In this document: one piece after another, positions 44,959 to 54,297 of the stretch | How positions within the stretch are numbered: the first letter of the stretch is position 1 | How the letters are laid out: each line of letters begins with the position of its first letter | Assembly (NCBI RefSeq): GCF_007567505.1 | Contig: NZ_CP041783.1 | Coordinates: 4,402,001-4,466,000 of the forward strand | Direction of reading: 5' to 3' | Source: Shewanella donghaensis | Lineage (GTDB): Bacteria > Pseudomonadota > Gammaproteobacteria > Enterobacterales > Shewanellaceae | DNA length: 64,000 bases | Made by a program: the position numbers and the translations under genes | Notes under the pieces: model-generated | Databases searched by the model: none | Seen by the model: only the letters and a program-made list of their open reading frames with translations | Told to the model about the DNA's origin: nothing

Positions 44959-45468
44959 TTAAGCACCGCGCCAATTGCGCATTTGGTTGGCTTCAACAGA
45001 TAATACAACCACTTCAGATCGAGTCATTTTATCTTGTAGTGCTAGCTTGTCAGTACTCATTAGAATAAAGACGTTACCAATACCGCCTAGTGACCATACA
45101 ACACGAGCTAGTGCGGTCACGAAGCTTAAGTTTTGACCATTAGGATGTTGGACTTTTAAGCGCCATGCTCTCATGCCTAAGGTTTGGCCGCCACGGCTCC
45201 AAAATAATGCATAAAAAGCCACAACACAAAGAACCACCCAAAGTTGATAAATACCTTTGTATAACGGCGTTTGATGCAGTAAGTCAGCAATATGCTCATA
45301 ACCATCCATACCGATAACGCCACTGCTGGTGAGTCCAACAAAAAGACCAAACCCCACCGCGCCGGCAATCATATAAACGGCAACAGCAAGCAGAGAATCA
45401 TAAACTATCGCGCCAAAGCGTTTTACGAAACTGGCTCTCGGAAAGTTAGCGTGTTCTGAATTTATCAT
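44959..45468 (-). CDS. RDD-family membrane protein
   Basis: 169 residues with the RDD start (RASFVKRFGAIVYDSLLAVAVYMIAGAVGFGLF), three to four membrane segments, and a conserved GQTLGMRAWRLKVQHPNG loop. The name-giving R, D, D residues are at about 16, 23 and near the end. Function of the family is largely unknown; some members are Na+/H+ antiporter-like. Followed by a hairpin; a DUF2960 gene precedes it by 35 bases, so they may be co-transcribed. Confidence 0.88.
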   Translation of the reverse strand: MINSEHANFPRASFVKRFGAIVYDSLLAVAVYMIAGAVGFGLFVGLTSSGVIGMDGYEHIADLLHQTPLYKGIYQLWVVLCVVAFYALFWSRGGQTLGMRAWRLKVQHPNGQNLSFVTALARVVWSLGGIGNVFILMSTDKLALQDKMTRSEVVVLSVEANQMRNWRGA

Positions 45469-45503
45469 GTAAAACCTATGTTATCGTCGCTATAAATGGA
45501 TGC

Positions 45504-45776
45504 TTAAGTCTTACTGACGCCAGTATCTTCATCATCTTCACGCACAAACTTGATGCTGGTAAAACCGAACCGTGCAAACTCTGTTTTACGGTATTCTTTT
45601 TCTGCTTTAGCCCCTTTTTTAGAGGTTATTGCAATTTGCTGTTCCATAGCCAAAAAATGGGTTAGATCAATCCCTTCAGCTTCTGCCGCTGCTTCATATA
45701 GGTCATGATGAATATCGTAACTGAATGCGATAACTTTGGTTTTACCTTTAAAGGTATAAATGACTTGGCGAGCCAT
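45504..45776 (-). CDS. DUF2960 small cytoplasmic protein
   Basis: 90 residues, no signal peptide or membrane segment. Matches DUF2960: MARQVIYTFKGKTKVIAFSYDIHHDLYEAAAE, then a basic stretch (KKGAKAEKEYRKTEF) and an acidic tail (REDDEDTG). ATG 45776 is preceded by CAGGAG. Found in Shewanella and Vibrio relatives; no function known. Sits before an RDD membrane protein on the same strand. Confidence 0.85.
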   Translation of the reverse strand: MARQVIYTFKGKTKVIAFSYDIHHDLYEAAAEAEGIDLTHFLAMEQQIAITSKKGAKAEKEYRKTEFARFGFTSIKFVREDDEDTGVSKT

Positions 45777-45990
45777 GGAAACTCCTGAGTTTGGTTGCTT
45801 GCAATTGGATAATGAAGCAACAAATACGGCTAAAATTCACTGGCTAAAGATAATGTTGAATCCATAAGTCAGTTTTTGATATTTCTATACCCTAGAGATT
45901 TTAACTATAGGGTAAAAATTTGTTGGTTATTATAGCTAAATGCAGTGTTTCAAGATAGCTTTGTCATAGTGCAATTATAAGGAAATTAAC

Positions 45991-46554
45991 ATGCCCACTT
46001 CGATTACATTGAAATTAATATTTTTAAGTTTGCTTCTCGCTTTCTCAAGTTTATCCCATGCAGGAAAAGAGGCTTTTAAATCAGGAACTGCAATAAAAGA
46101 TTATGGTCAAATTGCTGTTGTTGATAGTCAGCTTGCCATTCCAAAAGATATGGTGTTTAAGGTTGCATTTGATATGAGTAAAGCGGCTAAGCCAGCAGAG
46201 ATTAACCGCAGTTTAAATACCCTAGCAAGATTTATTAATATGCATGAGGATGCCGGCGTGCCAGCTAAGAATATTCATTTGGCAATGGTAGTGCATGGCA
46301 ATGCAGTCGGTGATTTAGCAAAAAATGAATTTTATCGCCAGCAACATGGTTTAGAAGCCCCGATTGAAAATGCCAATAAAGCACTTATAAAACAACTGAC
46401 GCAATATGGGGTGAAGATATACATATGTGGTCAAAGTGCTGCTTATTACAATCTCGATAATGAGGCTTTGCTGCCGGGTGTGGACATGGCATTATCTGCA
46501 ATGACAGCGCACGCTATTTTGGCTGAACAAGGTTTTACTTTAAACCCTTTCTAA
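45991..46554 (+). CDS. Secreted DsrE-family protein
   Basis: 187 residues with a signal peptide (LKLIFLSLLLAFSSLSHAG) followed by a DsrE-like alpha/beta fold. Typical DsrE strand VFKVAFDMSKAAKPAEINRSLNTLARFINM, then IHLAMVVHGNAVGDL, and a single cysteine in GVKIYICGQSAAYYN, the position of the sulfur-carrying cysteine in family members. Export makes a TusBCD-type sulfur relay unlikely; a periplasmic sulfur- or metal-related role is inference. ATG 45991 has AAGGAAATT upstream. Followed by a bidirectional terminator. Confidence 0.83.
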   Translation: MPTSITLKLIFLSLLLAFSSLSHAGKEAFKSGTAIKDYGQIAVVDSQLAIPKDMVFKVAFDMSKAAKPAEINRSLNTLARFINMHEDAGVPAKNIHLAMVVHGNAVGDLAKNEFYRQQHGLEAPIENANKALIKQLTQYGVKIYICGQSAAYYNLDNEALLPGVDMALSAMTAHAILAEQGFTLNPF

Positions 46555-46582
46555 AGCTGTATCGTAATCTGTTTCAAATACA

Positions 46583-46614
46583 AAAAAAGCGCTGACATTT
46601 CGTTAGCGCTTTTT
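46583..46614. terminator. Bidirectional terminator between the DsrE and DUF2913-like genes
   Basis: AAAAAGCGCTGAC/GTTAGCGCTTTTT hairpin with one G-U pair and a five-base loop. Confidence 0.88.
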
Positions 46615-46637
46615 GATATTAATTATGTGAGAACCGC

Positions 46638-47306
46638 TTACGCAAGAGATTCCACTAACAAACACAGCTCTTTTAATTGGTTATTAGGCACAATTAAGTA
46701 GGTTTTATGATGTTTGATTAAACTGGTCTTTTTGTTGCCTTGGCTGACTAATAAACCTTTATTAAGGGCTTGCTCGGCAAAGTATTGTTCATCACCTCGA
46801 ACGTATACCGGCAAGGGCTTTATCAGTCGGTCAACATCAAAATACTCTGACAACTGCTGCTCACAGATAACGATACTTGATTGTCCATTACCCGCCAGCT
46901 TCAGCTTAGTTGAGCTATTGCTTGAAAAGGCTGTATCGGTAATGACAAACCATTCGGCCCCTTGCAAATGACTAATAAGCGCATCGACAGCCCCTTTTTG
47001 AGAAAGGTCTGTGGAGAGCACTTGTTGGTACTGAATAGCAATACGCTGCAGTAATTGTGGCAACATTGCACCAGCACCTTGACTACGAGCCATACGGATC
47101 CAGCTATTCAGATCATCGGCAACGATTTTAGGGAAGCGTTTTTCACGCAATGACTCTACCATCCAGGCACAAAGGAAATGGCTTTCTTGAGCAGGAGTGC
47201 GTTTGGCTTTTTGTTTTAATGCAGATTCTTGAAGGGCTTTAATCCCCGTTTCTGCAACGGCCAAAATAGCGTCATTGTATGTTTGAAGTTGTGTTGTGTT
47301 TTGCAT
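46638..47306 (-). CDS. DUF2913-like cytoplasmic protein
   Basis: 222 residues, no signal peptide. Ala/Gln-rich helical N-terminus then ESHFLCAWMVESLREKRFPKIVADDLNSWIRMARSQGAGAMLPQLL, which resembles DUF2913 of Vibrio and Shewanella; I am moderately sure of that family. The C-terminal half is alpha/beta. Function unknown. ATG 47306 is preceded by GGAG. Its neighbours give no functional clue. Confidence 0.6.
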   Translation of the reverse strand: MQNTTQLQTYNDAILAVAETGIKALQESALKQKAKRTPAQESHFLCAWMVESLREKRFPKIVADDLNSWIRMARSQGAGAMLPQLLQRIAIQYQQVLSTDLSQKGAVDALISHLQGAEWFVITDTAFSSNSSTKLKLAGNGQSSIVICEQQLSEYFDVDRLIKPLPVYVRGDEQYFAEQALNKGLLVSQGNKKTSLIKHHKTYLIVPNNQLKELCLLVESLA

Positions 47307-47381
47307 AAATAGCTCCGCCGCAGAAAAATGGGAAGTGCGGCGAGGCTATTGTAGCAAAGGCTTGTTATTGCTGCTGCAGAA

Positions 47382-48017
47382 TTATTGCGCTTGCAGTAAT
47401 TTAGCCGCAGCTAAGATTAGTTCTGGAGCAGGGCGCACTTTATAATTTGGGTTTATGTACTGAAAATGTACTAACCCTGATTTGTCTGCAACGTAGACTG
47501 CAGGTACGGGTAACACTAAACGTTTTTCACCTTCAGGTGTTGTCCATAATGTATTTTTAACACTGAGCTTTGATGTATACATACTGGTGACTTTTTCGCT
47601 GGTATAAAATGCAATACCAAAGGCTTGAGATGCTGTCATTTTCTCATCAGAAAGTAATAAGTAATCCAGTTTATTATCATTCATTGAGGCTTTTAGCTTT
47701 GCTGGCGAGTCAGGTGAAATACCGACTAACTGAAAACCCATTTCAATTAATTTAGGCTCGATGGCTTTAAGTTGACCCATTTGAATATTACAAAATGGAC
47801 ACCAACCGCCACGGTAGAAAAAGAAAATTGTCGGTTTTGCGGCCGTTAATTCTTGTAGGTTAACCTTATTCCCTTCGACATCTTGCAAGGTAACATCAGG
47901 GATTTGCTGGCCATTCATCAGTGGCATAACGTGGTATTCATCGGTCGCGATTGGTTTAGCGATGGTTGCAAAACTTACCACACTCAGAAGTGCGGCAATA
48001 AAGAGTTGTTTAGTCAT
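47382..48017 (-). CDS. Secreted peroxiredoxin-like (AhpC/TSA redoxin) protein
   Basis: 211 residues. Signal peptide MTKQLFIAALLSVVSFATIA; thioredoxin-fold domain with PTIFFFYRGGWCPFCNIQMGQL, so a CxxC active site replaces the single peroxidatic Cys of classical AhpC. Positioned for the periplasm, where it could act as thiol oxidoreductase or peroxidase. An upstream in-frame ATG at 48029 is possible; I prefer 48017 because the signal peptide starts there. Single-gene unit between the DUF2913-like gene and a helicase on the same strand. Confidence 0.83.
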   Translation of the reverse strand: MTKQLFIAALLSVVSFATIAKPIATDEYHVMPLMNGQQIPDVTLQDVEGNKVNLQELTAAKPTIFFFYRGGWCPFCNIQMGQLKAIEPKLIEMGFQLVGISPDSPAKLKASMNDNKLDYLLLSDEKMTASQAFGIAFYTSEKVTSMYTSKLSVKNTLWTTPEGEKRLVLPVPAVYVADKSGLVHFQYINPNYKVRPAPELILAAAKLLQAQ

Positions 48018-48198
48018 GTTGAAGTCCATATTCGTATAAGCAAAAAGTGACCAGATACAGTGGCTATTGCACAGTAGTCGAGTCTATTAGTCGTTACAGT
48101 CTATTGCTGTTATTGGTATTGACATTTTTGAACGCAGATAGCGTCTCACAAAAGACCTGAGCAGGGGCGATTTTATTTCATAGAAAATGACAGATATA

Positions 48199-48223
48199 AA
48201 AAAAGGCGCAATAAGCGCCTTTT
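48199..48223 (-). terminator. Terminator of the DEAD-box helicase gene
   Basis: AAAAGGCGC/GCGCCTTTT hairpin with a short loop; T-run on the minus strand. Confidence 0.85.
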
Positions 48224-48251
48224 AAATACTCAATCTACTATGGGGTTCAGG

Positions 48252-49553
48252 CTATTTCAGTTTTTTGTACTTAACAGTACTGCTTGATTTGCCCACAGTG
48301 ACACGGCGACCTTTCATGTTACGTTCGCCTACAACTTGATCGCCTGCGCTATCTGTACGTTGTTGTTTCTTAGCAAAACTACGACGCTGTTGAATTTGCT
48401 TTAACAGTAGCTCACGGCTGCCAACTTCATAACCTGGCGCTGTTATACGGCGAATAGGTTGGCCAATTAACTTTTCGATATCATATAAGGTGCGTTCTTC
48501 TTCACGGCTTACAAATGAGATTGCAGTGCCTGATTTACCCGCACGTCCTGTACGACCGATACGATGAACATAATCTTCAGCAAGGAATGGTAAATCGTAG
48601 TTGATGACATAACCTAAATCTTGAATATCCAGTCCGCGTGCAGCAACTTCAGTTGCCACAAGAACACGTACTTTACCTTCAATAAATTCACGCAATGCAC
48701 GGCGACGGCTACCTTGTGCTTTTTCGCCATGAACAACAGCAGATGGAATACCATCTAGGTTAAGTTCTTTAACTAGCATATCAGCAGCATCACGAGTTGC
48801 TGTGAATACTAAAACTTGTTGCCAATTTTTAGTGCCAATCAACTCAGACAAAAGCTCACGCTTGCGGCGTTGTTCAACTGGGTAAACCACTTGGCTAACG
48901 GTGTCTGCAGTGGTGTTTTGCTTATCAGCAGTAATCACTACTGGCTTTTCAAGCATTTCGTTAGCAAGCTTCTTAACTGAAGTTGAGAACGTTGCTGAGA
49001 ATAATAAGTTTTGACGTTGCTTATTCACGGCTTGTAGAATTTTTTGAATATCAGCACTGAAACCCATATCAAGCATACGGTCTGCTTCATCAAGGACTAA
49101 AAACTCAACATTTGAAAGGCTTAAGTTACAGGCGTTTAAATGTTCCAATAAGCGACCCGGTGTGGCAACAATAATGTCAGCACCACGTTTAAGTTTTTGT
49201 GCTTGGGTAGTGACTTTAACGCCACCATAAATAGTCAGCACTTCGATGTTGATATTTTTACTGTATTCAATGATGTTTTCAGCAACTTGGGCTGCTAGTT
49301 CACGCGTTGGCGTTAAGATTAATGCGCGGGTATTTGAATGTTGTAATTCGCGTGGGTTTTCAAACATTTTTTGTAGCATGGGTAATGCAAACGCTGCAGT
49401 TTTACCGGTACCCGTTTGTGCGCTGGCTAGTACATCTTGGCCACGACGAATTGCTGGAATAGCTTGTTGTTGAACGGGTGTCATAGTTTTATACCCGCAA
49501 TCAGCGATCGCACTCAGTATTTCAGGGGCGAAGCTAAAAGATTCAAATTTCAT
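48252..49553 (-). CDS. DEAD-box ATP-dependent RNA helicase (RhlE/SrmB type)
   Basis: 433 residues. All core motifs visible: Q motif (GYKTMTPVQQQAIP), motif I ASAQTGTGKTAA (about residues 42-53), Ia PTRELAAQV, II VLDEADRMLD, III FSATF, V ATEVAARGLDIQ and VI HRIGRTGRAGKSG. Short basic C-terminal tail (QQRRSFAKKQQR, KGRRVTVGKS) for RNA binding. Length and tail are close to RhlE; a role in ribosome assembly or cold-time RNA remodelling is likely. A 334-base leader separates it from the preceding peptidase gene. Confidence 0.93.
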   Translation of the reverse strand: MKFESFSFAPEILSAIADCGYKTMTPVQQQAIPAIRRGQDVLASAQTGTGKTAAFALPMLQKMFENPRELQHSNTRALILTPTRELAAQVAENIIEYSKNINIEVLTIYGGVKVTTQAQKLKRGADIIVATPGRLLEHLNACNLSLSNVEFLVLDEADRMLDMGFSADIQKILQAVNKQRQNLLFSATFSTSVKKLANEMLEKPVVITADKQNTTADTVSQVVYPVEQRRKRELLSELIGTKNWQQVLVFTATRDAADMLVKELNLDGIPSAVVHGEKAQGSRRRALREFIEGKVRVLVATEVAARGLDIQDLGYVINYDLPFLAEDYVHRIGRTGRAGKSGTAISFVSREEERTLYDIEKLIGQPIRRITAPGYEVGSRELLLKQIQQRRSFAKKQQRTDSAGDQVVGERNMKGRRVTVGKSSSTVKYKKLK

Positions 49554-49887
49554 TGGTATTTATTTCCTATCATTATCACGTCATTCAACAATTCAGTCTC
49601 AAGTTAGCTGTCCCGCTATAGCAATAGCATTGGGGATATTAACCTGACTGAGTATAGTTCATCGTGCTAGTTAAAAAGCGGCTTATCGCATCAGTTTATT
49701 ATGATCGGATAAGTATGCTAAAGAGTCAGCGGCGGCGGAGTATAACAAAGTTTTTTGATTAATTCTTAACTAATAGTAATAAGTGTTTGATGATGGCTAA
49801 ATATTCAAATTGAAAACAAAAATGCCAAGGTCTAATCACGTAGACGTTGGCATTGAGTTTTATTGTTCAGATGCTCGTAAATAACAA
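49554..49887. other. Region between helicase and the aminopeptidase P-like gene
   Basis: Contains the terminator of the upstream minus-strand peptidase gene (49821-49854) and about 260 bases that would be promoter and 5' leader of the helicase. Long leaders on DEAD-box helicase genes are often regulatory. No gene seen. Confidence 0.5.
49818..49854 (-). terminator. Terminator of the aminopeptidase P-like gene
   Basis: AATGCCAAGGTCTA/TAGACGTTGGCATT stem, 13 of 14 pairs, then TTTTTGTTTTC on the minus strand. Confidence 0.85.
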
Positions 49888-51675
49888 CTAGAGTTCAGTT
49901 GTGACCTTTGTTAGCCAAACTAAATCATCACCAGTGAGAATTGATGACAAAGTGGTAAAGACTTTTTGATGGTACTGATTTAACCAATCAATTTCTGATT
50001 GGGTTAACAGTGATTTGTTGATTAAGCGTTTATCAATCGGAATTAATGTTAATGCATCAAATTCAAACATTTCACGTTCGGCATTGGCAAGGGTCGGTGA
50101 TGGGATCACAGCCACTAAATTTTCTATACGAATACCAAATTCATTAGCGCGGTAATAACCGGGCTCATTGGATAACACCATCCCAGGTAGAATTGGAACG
50201 CCGTTGGAATTTTTTCCAATACGTTGCGGGCCTTCATGGACACTTAAAAAATGCCCAACGCCATGACCGGTACCATGGTCATAATCAAAACCATGCTGCC
50301 ATAAATATTGGCGAGCAAACCCATCAAGTTGTTGACCAGTTGTGCCCATTGGGAACTTGGCTTGATCAAGCGCAATATGGCCTTTTAATACCAAGGTGAC
50401 CATTTTTTGTTGTTCAGCTGTGACATCACCAATGGCAATGGTACGGGTAACATCAGTAGTACCGTCAATGTACTGAGCGCCAGAATCAACTAAATAGATA
50501 CTGTTCATGGTCATTTGACTTGGCGTGCCGTCATTATGGTTGTAATGACACATCGCAGCGTTCGCACCGGTGGCTGAAATGGTATCAAAGCTTGGTTCAC
50601 GATACAGCGGATCGGTTAATCTGAATGATTCTAGTTTGTCGGCAAGTTGGCCTTCATCATAAAGACGGTTCGCTGCAACTTCACTATCAAGCCAAGCGAG
50701 GAATCGACTGACCGCTGCGCCATCACGCACATGGCTTGCTCTCATGCCGCTGAGTTCTGCTGAATTCTTCTGTGCTTTTGGCAATGCAACAGGATCTGAA
50801 CCCGTGACTAATATGGCGCCCGCTTGCTTTGCGGTTAATTGAGTCCACGCATTAGTAGTATTTGGATCTGCAAGTAGCTTAACGCCATTAAGTTGCTTAA
50901 GCGCATCAGCCAATAAAGACTCATCTTTAAATTCAACACCTGCGCCAACATGTTCAGCAAAACCTTGTGGCAGTTTTTTGATATCTGCAAATAAGGTCAT
51001 ATCACCGTTTGCACTCAGTAAAGCACACCCTAAAGTGACTGGTAATCTTGGTACATCGCAGCCACGAATGTTTAATAACCAGCAAAATGAATCAAGTGCT
51101 GCAATCAATGCCATATCGGCGCCTTGTTTGGCAACGATGTCACCTATCTGTTTACGCTTATCAATACTGTTGCGGCCTGCGCCTTCATGGCTGAATAACG
51201 TAATTGGGTCTGTTGGTAGCTCTGGACGTTGCTCCCAATGAGTATCGATAGGGTTTTCAGATACCGAGACTAGGCTGATATCTGCTTTTGTTAATTGCTG
51301 CTCAGCTTGTTGGTACCAAGCTAACGTGTGCAGTCTGCTATCAATTGCAATACGTTTCCCTTGGCCTAAATTATCGATTAACCATTGAATTTGTGGTGTG
51401 TCATATAAGCTTTCATAACTAAATAATTCAGCATCGACTTGCAATGCCACTTGGACAGTGTAACGACCATCAACAAAAATGGCCGCTGTGTCTTTTAAGA
51501 TTATGGCTGCACCAGCAGAACCTGTGAATCCAGTGGCCCACAATAGTCTTTCATTTCGCTCTGGAACATACTCTCCGAGGTATTCATCAGCACGAGGAAT
51601 GATAAAAGCATCAAGATTTTGTTGAGACATAGTTTGACGAATGGCTTGAAGGCGCTGGTTAATCTTATCTGACAT
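49888..51675 (-). CDS. M24-family Xaa-Pro aminopeptidase (long, aminopeptidase P type)
   Basis: 595 residues, the three-domain form (two creatinase N-terminal domains and the pita-bread catalytic domain) found in cytosolic aminopeptidase P. It removes an N-terminal residue before proline. Metal ligands visible in order: YLVDSGAQYIDGTTDVTRT (two aspartates), GTGHGVGHFLSVHEGP (histidine), LSNEPGYY and IRIENLVAV (glutamates). Start ATG 51675 with a GGAG-like box. Divergent from a second, smaller M24 peptidase. Terminator follows. Confidence 0.93.
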   Translation of the reverse strand: MSDKINQRLQAIRQTMSQQNLDAFIIPRADEYLGEYVPERNERLLWATGFTGSAGAAIILKDTAAIFVDGRYTVQVALQVDAELFSYESLYDTPQIQWLIDNLGQGKRIAIDSRLHTLAWYQQAEQQLTKADISLVSVSENPIDTHWEQRPELPTDPITLFSHEGAGRNSIDKRKQIGDIVAKQGADMALIAALDSFCWLLNIRGCDVPRLPVTLGCALLSANGDMTLFADIKKLPQGFAEHVGAGVEFKDESLLADALKQLNGVKLLADPNTTNAWTQLTAKQAGAILVTGSDPVALPKAQKNSAELSGMRASHVRDGAAVSRFLAWLDSEVAANRLYDEGQLADKLESFRLTDPLYREPSFDTISATGANAAMCHYNHNDGTPSQMTMNSIYLVDSGAQYIDGTTDVTRTIAIGDVTAEQQKMVTLVLKGHIALDQAKFPMGTTGQQLDGFARQYLWQHGFDYDHGTGHGVGHFLSVHEGPQRIGKNSNGVPILPGMVLSNEPGYYRANEFGIRIENLVAVIPSPTLANAEREMFEFDALTLIPIDKRLINKSLLTQSEIDWLNQYHQKVFTTLSSILTGDDLVWLTKVTTEL

Positions 51676-51959
51676 GGTTGCTCCATTGGAGGTTGCTGAT
51701 TGATTCAGTCTTATTTAGGAATGGCGATTATCGCAATGGGTCGCTATGAGTTGCAAGGCATCCTGTTGCAATAGTGATAATCATTCTAGACAAATGTTGT
51801 TACTTAATTTGTCACTAAATTAATAGTTTATATTGTATACATTTTATTTTTGAAGTTTACACTATGCTCATTATCGAATCATTAACAAAATAGATTAAGC
51901 CTAATCGGTGGTATCGCATATTAATGCAGCCACAAATGAGCTTAATTTCGGAGTGTATT

Positions 51960-53174
51960 ATGACAGTCGGAGTCGGAACTAAAACCCAACAACAAGCATT
52001 AGACTCTTTGTCTGATATGACTAACGATGTTACTCGTATTGGTGTGCAAGAGTTTGAGCTGCGGATCAGTAAAGCGCAGCATTTGATGCAGCAACAGGGT
52101 ATTGAAGCCATATACATCAATGCAGGCACTAACTTGCATTACTTTACGGGTACTCGATGGTACGCCAGTGAACGTATGGTTGGCGCCATTATTCCTGCTC
52201 AAGGCTATGTTGAATATATCGCTCCTGCATTTGAAGTTGATACCTTAGAAGGGTATATGGCAGTTAAAGGTAAGGTGAATACCTGGCAAGAAGATGAAAG
52301 CCCATATCAAGTGTTTGCCCAGATGCTAAAAGATAATGGCATTAATGCAGGTAAAGTCGGTATTGATGAATCTACAGCCTTCTTCATTTTTGATGGCATT
52401 AGAGCGGCGAATTCTGAACTGACTTATGTCAATGCCAAAAGCATTACAGCTGGTTGCAGAATGATTAAATCAACGGCTGAAATAGCATTACTGCAGCGTG
52501 CTATGGATATGACTTTAGCGGTTCATGTCGCTGCAGCGAGCATCTTATGCGATGGCATAACCACCAAAGAAGTAGAAGACTTTATTCATAAAGCGCACAT
52601 TAAAGTGGGCGCACCTGCGGGCTCATATTTTTGTATCGTATTATTTGGTGAAGACACTGCTTATCCTCATGGGGTTAAATCCCCTAAAACACTTGAAGTT
52701 AATGACACTGTATTGATTGATACTGGTTGTCAGCTTGATGGTTATAACTCAGATATTACCCGTACTTTTGTGTTTGGTGAGCCTAGCGAGCGTCAACGTG
52801 AGTTATGGAACTTAGAACAACAAGCGCAATTAGCAGCGTTTGCAGCAGCTGACATTGGTGCCAGTTGTGCGAGTGTTGATAAAGCGGCCCGTGAAGTGAT
52901 TGTAAATGCTGGTTTTGGACCAGGATATGATGTACCAGGCCTGCCACATCGTACTGGGCACGGTATTGGTTTAGATATTCATGAGTGGCCATACTTGGTG
53001 CTTAATGATCACACAGGACTTGAAGTGGGCATGTGTTTTAGTAATGAGCCGATGCTATGTGTACCTGGTGAATTTGGGATCAGACACGAAGATCATTTTT
53101 ATATGACTGAGTCTGGCGCTAAGTGGTTCACCCAACCTGCTAAGTCTATTGATGACCCGTTTGGGCTAAGTTAA
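51960..53174 (+). CDS. M24-family Xaa-Pro peptidase (prolidase-like, short form)
   Basis: 404 residues. ATG 51960 follows GGAG; an upstream in-frame ATG at 51924 lacks one. One creatinase N-domain plus catalytic domain. Metal ligands: DTGCQLDGYNSDITRTF (two aspartates), HRTGHGIGLDIHE (histidine), SNEP and IRHEDHF (glutamates). The long acidic N-terminus and the NAGTNLHYFTGTRWYASERM segment are typical of a Shewanella branch. Probably a dipeptidase or Xaa-Pro aminopeptidase; substrate unknown. Divergent from the long aminopeptidase P gene. Confidence 0.9.
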   Translation: MTVGVGTKTQQQALDSLSDMTNDVTRIGVQEFELRISKAQHLMQQQGIEAIYINAGTNLHYFTGTRWYASERMVGAIIPAQGYVEYIAPAFEVDTLEGYMAVKGKVNTWQEDESPYQVFAQMLKDNGINAGKVGIDESTAFFIFDGIRAANSELTYVNAKSITAGCRMIKSTAEIALLQRAMDMTLAVHVAAASILCDGITTKEVEDFIHKAHIKVGAPAGSYFCIVLFGEDTAYPHGVKSPKTLEVNDTVLIDTGCQLDGYNSDITRTFVFGEPSERQRELWNLEQQAQLAAFAAADIGASCASVDKAAREVIVNAGFGPGYDVPGLPHRTGHGIGLDIHEWPYLVLNDHTGLEVGMCFSNEPMLCVPGEFGIRHEDHFYMTESGAKWFTQPAKSIDDPFGLS

Positions 53175-53227
53175 CGACCCATTAAACGATCAAGCTAATA
53201 GTGATGGTTTATGCTTATTGAACCAAT

Positions 53228-53264
53228 AAAAAATCCCTTGTAGCTCGGCTATAAGGGATTTTTA
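53228..53264. terminator. Bidirectional terminator between the short M24 and FKBP genes
   Basis: AAAAATCCCTTGTAGC/GCTATAAGGGATTTTT hairpin with one wobble, loop TCG, A-run and T-run on opposite sides. Confidence 0.88.
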
Positions 53265-53277
53265 TTATCTGTTACTG

Positions 53278-53330
53278 AAACACAACTTCTCGCTAAATCT
53301 CAGCACTCAATTCAGTACTCAATAAGCAAG
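53278..53330. repeat. Degenerate 18-bp tandem repeat at the 3' end of the FKBP gene
   Basis: About three units, the first AAACACAACTTCTCGCTA at 53278, the next beginning at 53295 and the third near 53313. Same family as the array at 23286-23375. It abuts the stop codon (53333) of the FKBP gene, lying just downstream of it on the minus strand. Confidence 0.6.
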
Positions 53331-53332
53331 TC

Positions 53333-53803
53333 TTAGTTAATTGCTAATAGCTCTACTTCAAAAATCAGTACTGAACCACCTTGGATTTTACCTGCAGTGC
53401 GGTTGCCGTAAGCTAAGGTGCTTGGTACAAAAAAGCGGAACTTATCACCTACAGACATTAACTGAACACCTTCAGTCCAACCTGGGATCACACGGTTAAG
53501 GGGGAAATCAATGCTTTCTCCGCGATCAACTGAGCTATCAAAGATAGTACCGTCAATAAGCGTACCGTGATAATGCACAGTGACAGTATCTGTTGCTTTT
53601 GGATGTTCAGTCGCGTCACCTTTATGCATCACTTCATATTGAAGTCCTGATAACGTAGTAAAAACACCTTCTTTTTGTTCATTTTCTAATAAGAAAGCAT
53701 TGCCTTTAATGATATTTTCTTTCGATGCTTTTTGATTATTTGATTGGGTGTAGAAGTAAAAAATAATCCCTGCGATAACACAAACGGCCAAAATGATTTT
53801 CAT
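53333..53803 (-). CDS. FKBP-type peptidyl-prolyl cis-trans isomerase, membrane anchored
   Basis: 156 residues. N-terminal hydrophobic segment (KIILAVCVIAGIIFYFYT) acts as signal anchor, then a short linker and one FKBP domain (about residues 50-156) with DTVTVHYHGTLIDGTIFDSS, VIPGWTEGVQLMSVGDKF and FFVPSTLAYGNR. Conserved active-site Tyr, Phe, Asp, Trp positions are mostly kept. Likely a periplasmic foldase. ATG 53803; no operon partner. Confidence 0.9.
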   Translation of the reverse strand: MKIILAVCVIAGIIFYFYTQSNNQKASKENIIKGNAFLLENEQKEGVFTTLSGLQYEVMHKGDATEHPKATDTVTVHYHGTLIDGTIFDSSVDRGESIDFPLNRVIPGWTEGVQLMSVGDKFRFFVPSTLAYGNRTAGKIQGGSVLIFEVELLAIN

Positions 53804-53956
53804 ATTATATTCTTATGGTTGCGAGCAATAAATGAATGTTACTCATAGAAAGTGGATGGGTAAAGCCCTAGGACTGAATTTCATAACAGCAGGGTAAATT
53901 AACCATCAGAGGTTATTCGAGTGTTTATATTAGTGCGATATAAGCTTACGTTACTG

Positions 53957-54292
53957 TTAAACAGCCTGAAACTGATAATAAGCGAACCCAGACCAAACCA
54001 ATATATTGATCAATATGCTAAACAGATAAATCCACTTAAAAGGTGTTTTCTGGGTTTTATGTCTAAATAATTGTTGAGCTAACATTCCTGCGGGCCAGCC
54101 ACTTAGTAAGCCTAATAAATGCAATGTTCGCTCTTTAATACGCCATGCTTGTTTTGATGCGGCGCGTTTGTCATGCCAAGTAATGACAAAACTGATGAGG
54201 TTAACGCCGAGCACATATATAGCCAAGTACGGCCATACCGTGTAACTAAACAGGGTCATTAAACATAAGCAGATTAAAGCAAATAGTATCAT
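53957..54292 (-). CDS. DUF1294 membrane protein
   Basis: 111 residues with three to four membrane segments and the DUF1294 core SFVITWHDKRAASKQAWRIKERTLHLLGLLSGWPAGMLAQQ plus the closing HKTQKTPFKWIYLFSILINI. Function unknown; some DUF1294 proteins carry an N-terminal cold-shock domain, absent here. It begins 5 bases after the YceI-like lipoprotein gene stop, so the two are co-transcribed. Confidence 0.87.
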   Translation of the reverse strand: MILFALICLCLMTLFSYTVWPYLAIYVLGVNLISFVITWHDKRAASKQAWRIKERTLHLLGLLSGWPAGMLAQQLFRHKTQKTPFKWIYLFSILINILVWSGFAYYQFQAV

Positions 54293-54297
54293 CAGTA

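Noticed and set aside
45991..46554. Part of a DsrEFH/TusBCD sulfur-relay operon
   Set aside because: It is a single gene with an export signal and no DsrF/DsrH partners beside it.
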